A DNA stretch of 8,848 nucleotides from JALOOE01 sp964423545 (GTDB lineage Bacteria; Chloroflexota; Anaerolineae; CG2-30-64-16): contig CAYRFV010000239.1 in assembly GCA_964423545.1 (NCBI GenBank), forward strand, positions 1-8,848, read 5' to 3'. The position numbers were made by a program, and so were the translations under genes. The notes under the pieces are model-generated. The model searched no databases. It saw only the letters and a program-made list of their open reading frames with translations, and was not told the DNA's origin. Positions 1-5,414 of the stretch are shown one piece after another; positions within the stretch are counted from its first letter, which is position 1, and every line of letters starts with the position of its first letter.

Positions 1-35
1 ACCTTAGCAGGTTTCCACCCCCAGGCAAATCTCAA

Positions 36-43
36 CCGATCGG
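36..43. promoter_or_regulatory. Possible operator palindrome upstream of the importer operon
   Basis: CCGATCGG at 36-43 is a perfect 8-bp palindrome centred about 25 bases upstream of the -10 box. The hexamer ACCGAT (35-40) recurs at 52-57, 17 bases further on, just before the -10. The reverse complement of ACCGATCG (35-42) also occurs at 2079-2086 in the gap before the binding-protein gene. A repressor or activator site is possible, but short CG-rich palindromes are common in such DNA. No regulator gene that could be matched to it is intact in the window. Confidence 0.2.
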
Positions 44-58
44 GATACACTACCGATG

Positions 59-67
59 TGCTATAAT
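59..67 (+). promoter_or_regulatory. Extended -10 promoter of the ABC importer operon
   Basis: The sequence TGCTATAAT contains a perfect TATAAT hexamer at 62-67, preceded by the TGn extension at 59-61. This is the classic extended -10 element for the housekeeping sigma factor, which can work without a good -35 box. No convincing -35 is visible: the expected place, around 39-44, reads ATCGGG. Transcription would start near 74, giving an untranslated leader of about 40 bases before the GTG start at 114. An 8-bp palindrome lies about where RNA polymerase would contact the -35 region. The surrounding DNA is GC-rich, so a perfect TATAAT at the right distance from a gene start is unlikely to be chance. 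Confidence 0.7.
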
Positions 68-100
68 AGAAACGGTTGTCTCCGGTCAGCCTGACTGTCA

Positions 101-106
101 AAGGAG
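101..106 (+). promoter_or_regulatory. Ribosome binding site for the first permease (GTG start)
   Basis: AAGGAG lies seven bases before the GTG codon at 114. This strong Shine-Dalgarno match decides the start: GTG is read as the initiator, giving a protein that begins MVQLTDQ. No other start near the N-terminus has an equally good site. Confidence 0.75.
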
Positions 107-113
107 CAGGACG

Positions 114-1127
114 GTGGTCCAACTCACCGATCAATTGGAGACTGCGAACCTTGCCGGGGCCGAGCACGCCCCAGCCGGCTCATCCGTGCAAGCCGTGCGC
201 CAGCCGTCGATCTTCGCGCGAACAATCCGCAGCATCCGCAAGAACGGGACCCTGTTCCTGATGGCGCTGCCAGGACTGGCGCTGCTGTTCATATTCCAGT
301 ATATGCCGCTGCCCGGCATCATCATTGCGTTCAAGAACTACCGCACCAGCCAGGGGATCTTCGGCAGCGACTGGATCGGGCTGAAGAACTTCGAGTATCT
401 CTTCGCCACCGACGCCGCGGTGCGCATCACCACCAATACGATCTTCCTCAACACCGTGTTCATCGTGACCGGGCTGCTGGCATCCCTCACCATCGCGTTG
501 CTGCTGAATGAGGTGCGCTCGCGTCACCTGGCGCGCGCGTACCAATCGAGCGTCTTTTTCCCTTATTTCGTGTCGTGGGTCATCGTGGGCTACTTCGGGT
601 TCGCCTTCTTGAACGGCGACAGTGGCCTGCTGAACAAATGGATGGAGAAGGTGGGGCTGGCGACTGTGAGCTGGTACAGCTCGCCGCAGTACTGGCCGAC
701 TATTCTCACCGCCGCCCATATCTGGAAGAGCGCCGGCTACTGGAGCATCATCTACCTGGCCGGCATGATGGGAATCAACACCGAATACTACGAAGCGGCG
801 CAGATCGACGGCGCCAGCCGCTGGCAGCAGATCACGGGCATCACGCTGCCGCTGCTCATGCCGATCATCCTGATCAACGTCCTGCTCTCGATCGGTCGCA
901 TCTTCTACGCCGACTTTGGCCTGTTCTACTACGTCACGCGCGACAGCAGCCTGCTGTACAAGACGACCGATGTGATCGACACCTTCGTCTTTCGTGGGCT
1001 GCGCTCGATGGGTGACTTCGGGATGGCTGCAGCGGCCGGTCTCTACCAGTCCGTAGTGGGGTTTGTGCTGATTTTCGTCGCGAATTGGGTGGTCAAACGC
1101 ATCGATCCTGAGAAGAGCATCTTCTGA
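114..1127 (+). CDS. ABC importer permease, LplB-type (CUT1 family)
   Basis: This is an integral inner-membrane subunit of a binding-protein-dependent importer of the sugar (CUT1) class. Of its 337 residues, about the first 45 form a polar cytoplasmic N-terminus. A hydrophobic segment with the LplB-like stretch FLMALPGLALLFIFQYMPLP follows, then a periplasmic-side GSDWIGLKNFEYLF motif typical of the group. About six membrane spans can be seen (roughly residues 46-72, 105-130, 140-165, 190-210, 245-265 and 300-325). The coupling (EAA) loop that docks on the ATPase is present: E227-A-A, G233-A234 and L245-P246. The start is GTG with a strong ribosome binding site, and an extended -10 promoter lies just upstream, so this is the first gene of the operon. 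The second permease follows after 16 bases. LplB-type permeases usually work with YtcP-type permeases and LipO-like binding proteins to take up oligosaccharides; the substrate here is not shown by the sequence. Confidence 0.93.
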   Translation: MVQLTDQLETANLAGAEHAPAGSSVQAVRQPSIFARTIRSIRKNGTLFLMALPGLALLFIFQYMPLPGIIIAFKNYRTSQGIFGSDWIGLKNFEYLFATDAAVRITTNTIFLNTVFIVTGLLASLTIALLLNEVRSRHLARAYQSSVFFPYFVSWVIVGYFGFAFLNGDSGLLNKWMEKVGLATVSWYSSPQYWPTILTAAHIWKSAGYWSIIYLAGMMGINTEYYEAAQIDGASRWQQITGITLPLLMPIILINVLLSIGRIFYADFGLFYYVTRDSSLLYKTTDVIDTFVFRGLRSMGDFGMAAAAGLYQSVVGFVLIFVANWVVKRIDPEKSIF

Positions 1128-1143
1128 GTTGCGGCAAGGTCAC

Positions 1144-2055
1144 ATGGAAGTCTCCCAAACCACGCGTTCCACCAACTACCGCCGCCGAGGCGCCATCGCC
1201 CAGACCGGCATCAATCTCATCCTGGTGCTGGTGAGTCTCGTGTTCCTGCTTCCACTGCTGCTGGTCATCTCGTCGTCGTTGACAGACGAAGTCACTCTGG
1301 CGCGCACCGGCTTCGCATTGATCCCGGAGAAGATCAGCTTCGACGCCTACAATTTCATCCGGATGGATCCGGGGCGCATCTTGCGCGCCTACTCGGTGAC
1401 GATCACCACCACCACCCTCGGAACCGTCTTCGGGCTTTTGATTATGGCAATGCTGGCATATGCGCTCTCGCGGCAGGACTTCGCCTGGCGCAAGCCGCTC
1501 TCCTTCTTTGTGATCTTCACGATGCTTTTCCACGGCGGCCTAATCCCCACCTACATCCTGGTCACCCAGACGCTGCATCTGAAGGACTCGCTGCTGGCGC
1601 TGATTCTGCCGTATCTCGTCATCCCGTGGTACGTCTTTCTGCTGCGCACCTACTTCATCACGCTGCCCAAGGAGCTGATCGAATCGGCCAAGATCGACGG
1701 CGCCAGCGAGTGGCGCGTCTTCTTCCAGATCGTGATCCCGCTCTCAACTCCCGCCCTCGCCACGGTGGGGCTGTTCTGTATTCTGATGTACTGGAATGAC
1801 TGGTGGCTGCCGCTCCTCTACATCGACAGCCCGGACAAATTCCCGCTGCAATACCTGCTCTACTCTATCCAGAAGAGCGCCGAGTTCCTGACCACCGGCG
1901 AAGCCAGCGCACTGCTGCAGACCGTCGAGCTGCCTGTGCAGAGCATGCGCATGGCGATGGCCGTTGTGGCCATGGGGCCGATTGCGATCGCCTTCCTGGC
2001 GCTGCAGCGCTACTTCGTTCGTGGCATGCTGGTAGGCAGCCTGAAAGGAGAGTGA
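1144..2055 (+). CDS. ABC importer permease, second subunit (YtcP/MalG-like, CUT1 family)
   Basis: This is the second membrane subunit of the same importer and pairs with the upstream permease to form the channel. From ATG at 1144 it has 303 residues. A short basic N-terminus leads into a first span (LILVLVSLVFLLPLLLVISS), then further spans. The coupling loop has E180-S-A, D185-G-A and P199, matching the EAAxxxGA...P pattern. The C-terminal end, with a QRYFVRGMLVGSLKGE-type tail, is characteristic of MalG/YtcP-like permeases. The ATG is favoured because AAGGT sits just before it (1136-1140). An in-frame TTG at 1129 would add five residues, but its only purine-rich upstream stretch is too far away to be a convincing site. 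The gene lies 16 bases after the first permease, so the two are almost certainly cotranscribed and probably translationally coupled. Confidence 0.93.
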   Translation: MEVSQTTRSTNYRRRGAIAQTGINLILVLVSLVFLLPLLLVISSSLTDEVTLARTGFALIPEKISFDAYNFIRMDPGRILRAYSVTITTTTLGTVFGLLIMAMLAYALSRQDFAWRKPLSFFVIFTMLFHGGLIPTYILVTQTLHLKDSLLALILPYLVIPWYVFLLRTYFITLPKELIESAKIDGASEWRVFFQIVIPLSTPALATVGLFCILMYWNDWWLPLLYIDSPDKFPLQYLLYSIQKSAEFLTTGEASALLQTVELPVQSMRMAMAVVAMGPIAIAFLALQRYFVRGMLVGSLKGE

Positions 2056-2112
2056 CCGCCATAACCGTCCCGTGTGATCGATCGGTCCACCTAGCCATCC
2101 CTCACTACTCTC

Positions 2113-2119
2113 AAGGAGG
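2113..2119 (+). promoter_or_regulatory. Strong ribosome binding site for the solute-binding lipoprotein
   Basis: AAGGAGG is a near-perfect anti-Shine-Dalgarno match six bases before the ATG at 2126. It is stronger than the sites of the two permeases. This fits the usual need to make binding protein in excess over the membrane subunits. Confidence 0.8.
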
Positions 2120-2125
2120 AATTCC

Positions 2126-3733
2126 ATGAACCGGCATTCCCTGTTGACGCGGATCAGCGTGATCCTGCTGCTGAGCATGGTGCTCACGGCCTGCGCACCG
2201 GCCGCAACGCCGGCTCCAGCCGCGCCGAAGGCGACCGAGGCGCCGAAGGCGGCGGAAGCCCCCAAACCGACCACGGCTCCGCCGACGGCGGCGGCGCCGA
2301 CGGCGGTGGCGAAGGCCGAGGCCGGCAAGCCGGTCGAGGTGAAGTACACGATGATGTTCGAGGTGCAGAAGGACATCAAGCTGGTCGAGGATGCCATCAA
2401 TGCCGCCCTGGCAAAGAAGGGCGTCAACATCGTCGTGCGGCTCAACTCGCTCGAACGCGCTTCGTTCACCGAAAAGATGAACCTGATGATGGCTGCGGGC
2501 GAGGTCTGCGACATCGTCTGGGTAGCGCCCTGGATCAGCCCCACCTTCAGTCAACTGGTCATCAATGGCAGCCTGCTGCCATTGGATGACTTGCTCCCGA
2601 AGAACGCGGCCGCGCTGGTCAAGGACATGCCCCCTGCCGCCTGGGATGTCACCAAGATCAGCGGCAAGATCTACGCGGTGCCGAACCAGCAGATTTGGGT
2701 CAAGCCGTTCGGATTCTGGTTCCGCAAGGATATCGCCGACAAGTACGGCCTCGACCTGGCCAAGATCAGCAAGTACGAAGACCTCGAACCGTTCCTGGCC
2801 GCGGTCAAGAAGGGTGAGCCGAACATGCTGCCGATCATCCTGCGCGATGGCACCCCGGCGAGCATCTACATGGGCGAAACCTTCAACTTCGATCCCATCG
2901 TCACCCAGGATGTGCAGGCGGTCGTGCGTTACAACGACAAGGACCTCAAGGTGTTCAACGCCTTCGAGAGCCCCGAGTTCAAGTCTGCCGTCGAGCTGGC
3001 GCGCAAGTGGTACCAGGCCGGCTATTTCAATAAGGATCTGGTGGCAAGCGCGGAAGTGCCCGCGCAGATCAAGGCCGGCAAGTTCGCGGGCGGCATCGGC
3101 GGTGTCGTGAAGCCCGGCGGCGATCTCGAGCTCCAGAAGAACTATGGCTTGACCGTGCCCGTGGTGCAGAAGTCGGTGACCGTGCCCTTCATGACCACGG
3201 CAGCGGCCAGCGCCACCAGCACCGCTATCTGCAAGACCTCGAAGAACCCCGATGCGGCCATGCAGCTCCTCAATCTGTTCAACACCGATGCTGAGCTGTA
3301 CAATCTGCTGGCCAAGGGCATCGAGGGCAAACACTGGGTCTGGGTGGACAAGGACAAGAAGGTGATCGGTCCTGGCCCGGACGCCGCCAACTACAAGCCC
3401 GGCCGCGATTGGATGGTAGGCAGCATCTTCAACGCCTACTATGTCGATGCCGGCCAGGCTTCGGGTGACATGATCGGCGAGACCAAGAAGCTGAACGCCA
3501 GCTCCGCCCCGTCGGCGGCGCTCGGTTTCGCGTTCGATCCCACCCCGGTGAAGACCGAGATGGCGAACGTCACCAATGTGGTGAAAGAGCTCGGCTATCC
3601 ACTGATCAACGGCATGGCCGATCCTGAGAAGACGCTGCCGGAGTTCCAGAAGAAGCTGAAGGACGCCGGTATGGACAAGATCGTCGCCGAGGCCCAGAAG
3701 CAGATCGACGCCTGGAAGGCGACCAAGAAGTAG
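2126..3733 (+). CDS. Extracellular solute-binding lipoprotein (LipO/LplA-like, DUF3502 C-terminus)
   Basis: This is the substrate-capturing component of the importer, anchored outside the membrane by a lipid. The 535-residue protein starts with a lipoprotein signal (basic start, hydrophobic core, lipobox L20-T-A-C23). A low-complexity Ala/Pro/Lys/Thr tether follows (residues 24-69), then the two-lobed binding fold from about residue 70 (VEVKYTMMFE). The last part matches the DUF3502 region found at the end of LipO/LplA proteins: LGFAFDPTPVKTEM around 466-480, then a YPLINGMADPEKTLPEF stretch and a KIVAEAQKQIDAW tail. This C-terminus is the best evidence for the subfamily, which normally accompanies LplB and YtcP-type permeases, as here. 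The gene follows the permeases after 70 bases and is followed by a GC-rich hairpin that probably ends or stabilises the message. The family usually binds oligosaccharides; the ligand here is unknown and the epimerase neighbour leaves peptides or glycopeptides possible. Confidence 0.93.
   Translation: MNRHSLLTRISVILLLSMVLTACAPAATPAPAAPKATEAPKAAEAPKPTTAPPTAAAPTAVAKAEAGKPVEVKYTMMFEVQKDIKLVEDAINAALAKKGVNIVVRLNSLERASFTEKMNLMMAAGEVCDIVWVAPWISPTFSQLVINGSLLPLDDLLPKNAAALVKDMPPAAWDVTKISGKIYAVPNQQIWVKPFGFWFRKDIADKYGLDLAKISKYEDLEPFLAAVKKGEPNMLPIILRDGTPASIYMGETFNFDPIVTQDVQAVVRYNDKDLKVFNAFESPEFKSAVELARKWYQAGYFNKDLVASAEVPAQIKAGKFAGGIGGVVKPGGDLELQKNYGLTVPVVQKSVTVPFMTTAAASATSTAICKTSKNPDAAMQLLNLFNTDAELYNLLAKGIEGKHWVWVDKDKKVIGPGPDAANYKPGRDWMVGSIFNAYYVDAGQASGDMIGETKKLNASSAPSAALGFAFDPTPVKTEMANVTNVVKELGYPLINGMADPEKTLPEFQKKLKDAGMDKIVAEAQKQIDAWKATKK
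2222..2311 (+). repeat. Degenerate 18-bp tandem repeat coding the lipoprotein tether
   Basis: Residues 33-62 of the binding protein read as five consecutive hexapeptides: APKATE, APKAAE, APKPTT, APPTAA, APTAVA. Each is encoded by an 18-base unit. The first two units are nearly the same at DNA level and later ones drift, so the tether probably grew by slippage or duplication of an 18-bp unit. Its likely role is a flexible spacer between the lipid-anchored Cys23 and the ligand-binding domain. Confidence 0.7.
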
Positions 3734-3760
3734 GCTCTGTCCCAGCTATCCGGATCGCGC

Positions 3761-3790
3761 GGGCCGGGCAGCGCCAGTGCTGCCCGGCCC
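3761..3790 (+). terminator. Perfect GC-rich hairpin after the binding-protein gene
   Basis: GGGCCGGGCAGC (3761-3772) and GCTGCCCGGCCC (3779-3790) form a perfect 12-bp stem with a six-base loop. A further C-G pair at 3760/3791 extends it. The stem starts 28 bases after the TAG of the binding protein. No run of T follows (GTCGTGTGTGTTCAC), so it is either a weak intrinsic terminator or a 3' stabilising/processing structure. It sits 47 bases before the epimerase gene. Partial read-through would give high levels of importer mRNA and lower levels of the enzyme. Confidence 0.65.
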
Positions 3791-3837
3791 GTCGTGTGTG
3801 TTCACTCACCGCAGCCCCTTGTCGGGAAAGACAGCCC

Positions 3838-4950
3838 ATGAAGACGCCCACCATCACCCGCATCGATATCTGCCCGCTGAATGTCCGCCTGGTCGAGCCA
3901 TTCAAGATCGCGCTCGGCGTCGTCTCGGAGGCCACGAACGTGCTGATCCGGATCTGGGCCGGCGACGGGCTCTACGGTCTGGGCGAGGCGTCCCCGTTCT
4001 GGTTCATCACCGGTGACACCCAGGGGACCGATCTGGAGGCGGCGCGGCCGCTGGCGCAACTGCTGATCGGCAAGAACCCGCTGGCGATCGAGGCGCGGCT
4101 GGCCGAGCTCGATGCATTTCTGGCGCACAACACCACCATCAAGAGCGCCTTCGACATGGCGCTCTACGATCTGTTGGGCAAGTACGCCGGTCTGCCGCTC
4201 TACGCGCTCCTCGGCGGCGACAAACGGGCATTCGCCACCGACCTCACCGTCAGCATCGATGCGCCCGAGGTGATGGCGGCGCATGCGCAGGAGATTCGCC
4301 GCATGGGATTCGATGCGATCAAGGCCAAGCTGGGATCAAGACGCGCCGATGACGTGGCGCGCATCCGCGCCATCCGCGCGGCCGTGGGGCCCGACGTGGC
4401 GCTGCGCATCGACGCGAACCAGGGCTGGGATCCGGCCACAGCGGCTCTGACCCTCAACGACCTGGCGGTCTTCGACATCCAATACTGCGAGCAGCCGGTC
4501 GCGCGCTGGAACCTGGAGGCGCTGCGGCATCTGCGGACCGCCAGCCCCATCCCGATCATGGCGGACGAGGCGCTGTTCGACCACCACGATGCCGTGCGCC
4601 TGGCCAGCATGGCGGCGTGCGATTACTTCAATATCAAGCTGTCGAAGTCCGGCGGTCTCCACACGGCGCTGAAGATCAACGCGATTGCCGAAGGCGCAGG
4701 CATCCCCTGCATGGTGGGCAGCATGGTGGAGACGCGCCTGGCCATGAGCGCGGCGGCGCACCTCGTGTCGGCTCGCACCAACATCATCTTCGCAGACCTC
4801 GATTCTCCCCTGATGCACGCCGAAGACCCCATCGAGGGCGGCATCACGTATGTGCGCGGGCAGGTGATCCTGCCGGATGCGCCCGGTCATGGCGCCGACC
4901 TCAAGCCGGAGGCCGCCGCCGCGCTGCACGGGTTCACCGTAACCGCCTGA
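3838..4950 (+). CDS. Enolase-superfamily dipeptide epimerase-like enzyme
   Basis: This is a cytoplasmic Mg-dependent enzyme of the mandelate racemase/muconate lactonizing group. Relatives with this signature epimerise the second residue of L-Ala-X dipeptides. The 370 residues comprise the N-terminal capping domain (with an ITGD motif at 57-60) and a C-terminal barrel. Visible active-site residues are K162-A-K164, metal ligands D192 (DANQ), E218 (EQP) and D243 (ADE), the opposite base K267 (NIKLSKSGG) and the D320-L-D322 motif that in dipeptide epimerases holds the substrate amino group. These positions nearly coincide with those I recall for the Bacillus subtilis Ala-Glu epimerase. The Arg that binds the Glu side chain there (R24) seems to be G27 here, so Ala-Glu is an unlikely substrate. 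ATG at 3838 has GGGAAAG at 3824-3830; an upstream in-frame ATG at 3796 lies next to the hairpin and lacks a site. Lying downstream of the importer, it may process an imported product. Confidence is high for the family and low for the substrate. Confidence 0.85.
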   Translation: MKTPTITRIDICPLNVRLVEPFKIALGVVSEATNVLIRIWAGDGLYGLGEASPFWFITGDTQGTDLEAARPLAQLLIGKNPLAIEARLAELDAFLAHNTTIKSAFDMALYDLLGKYAGLPLYALLGGDKRAFATDLTVSIDAPEVMAAHAQEIRRMGFDAIKAKLGSRRADDVARIRAIRAAVGPDVALRIDANQGWDPATAALTLNDLAVFDIQYCEQPVARWNLEALRHLRTASPIPIMADEALFDHHDAVRLASMAACDYFNIKLSKSGGLHTALKINAIAEGAGIPCMVGSMVETRLAMSAAAHLVSARTNIIFADLDSPLMHAEDPIEGGITYVRGQVILPDAPGHGADLKPEAAAALHGFTVTA

Positions 4951-4985
4951 CCGGACTCCCACGATCCGTCATTATTGGGTCTTGA

Positions 4986-5324
4986 CTCTCCCGATGTCTG
5001 GCGGTCTACTATGACGCCGAGTATCGGGAGCGCGGAGCCGATGTGGAGGTGGCAACCAGAACAACGAGATCGGAAAGATGGTGTCGCGTGTCGAGGAAAC
5101 GCCTGCCGGCATGATGCACATGACGGTGCCGGCGCAGAAGTACGCACGTCTTCCCGTGCACGTTGGGGACGATCGGCGCCACCTACCGGCGCATCACTGA
5201 GGAGTGGCAGCCGCAGACCGGGCACGAACATGCACCCGCGCCCGACTTCGAGTTGTACGAGGAGAAGCCCGGGCCGGGCGATCCGAGGGAGATGACGCTG
5301 TCGATCTACTGGCCGATCAAGTAG
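4986..5324 (+). pseudogene. Broken effector-binding (GyrI-like/AraC-type) domain remnant
   Basis: No intact gene fits this stretch, but pieces in different frames read like a small-molecule effector-binding domain. From 5004 one frame gives VYYDAEYRERGADVEVA. A second frame, from about 5060 to 5168, gives NNEIGKMV..., VEETPAGMMHM and TVPAQKYARLPVHVG. The first frame then resumes at 5169 with TIGATYRRITEEWQ, DFELYEEK and a terminal SIYWPIK before TAG at 5322. The order and spacing match the C-terminal half of integron-associated/GyrI-like effector-binding proteins (an iPagkYA motif, then W, fElY and an IyiPIK end). Two single-base-type shifts, near 5055 and 5168, cancel in frame; in-frame stops at 5112 and 5198 break each frame. 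No helix-turn-helix part is visible upstream, since the preceding gene ends at 4950. It is either a decaying regulator fragment or a gene carrying two sequencing errors. Confidence 0.6.
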
Positions 5325-5338
5325 CCTTCGCGCCCGAT

Positions 5339-5381
5339 GGCGTGCGGACCCACCGCTCCTCCGCCGATGGATCCGCACGCC
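5339..5381. terminator. Inverted repeat between the convergent genes
   Basis: GGCGTGCGGA (5339-5348) is perfectly complementary to TCCGCACGCC (5372-5381), with a 23-base loop. It sits between the end of the plus-strand remnant (5324) and the stop codon of the minus-strand gene (5417-5415), where a bidirectional terminator is expected. The loop is long and no T run follows on either strand, so its function as a terminator is uncertain. The heptamer CCGATGG occurs twice here (5334-5340 and 5364-5370). Confidence 0.35.
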
Positions 5382-5414
5382 CCGCAAGAAGCCCCGCGTG
5401 CGCTGCGCGCCCCG

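Noticed and set aside
2056..2125. Separate promoter for the binding-protein gene in the 70-base gap
   Set aside because: No -10 or -35 of reasonable quality is visible; the strong ribosome binding site and the cotranscribed arrangement explain the gap well enough.
2111..3334. A 407-codon minus-strand open frame opposite the binding-protein gene
   Set aside because: Its translation is low-complexity, rich in His, Arg, Gly and Leu, with no recognisable fold, and mirrors the strongly supported lipoprotein gene. Long antisense frames are expected in GC-rich DNA.
4336..4962. Minus-strand open frame opposite the epimerase
   Set aside because: No family features, no convincing ribosome binding site, and full overlap with a gene whose active-site residues are all recognisable.
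4983..5012. TTGACT (4983-4988) and TACTAT (5007-5012) with an 18-base spacer as a promoter
   Set aside because: The pair lies at the start of the decayed frame and the -10 falls within the segment coding VYYDAEY. The dyad expected for a MerR-type operator in the spacer is poor. It may be real but cannot be separated from chance.
4975..5295. A 106-codon plus-strand open frame beginning MGLDSPDVW
   Set aside because: Composition is Arg/Ser/Pro-rich and unlike a folded protein. The other two plus-strand frames over the same bases carry the effector-binding-like segments instead.
5382..5414. GCGTGCGCTGCGCGC-type self-complementary bases near the end of the hydrolase gene
   Set aside because: The pairing is short and overlapping, as expected in CG-rich DNA, and weaker than the 10-bp inverted repeat at 5339-5381.
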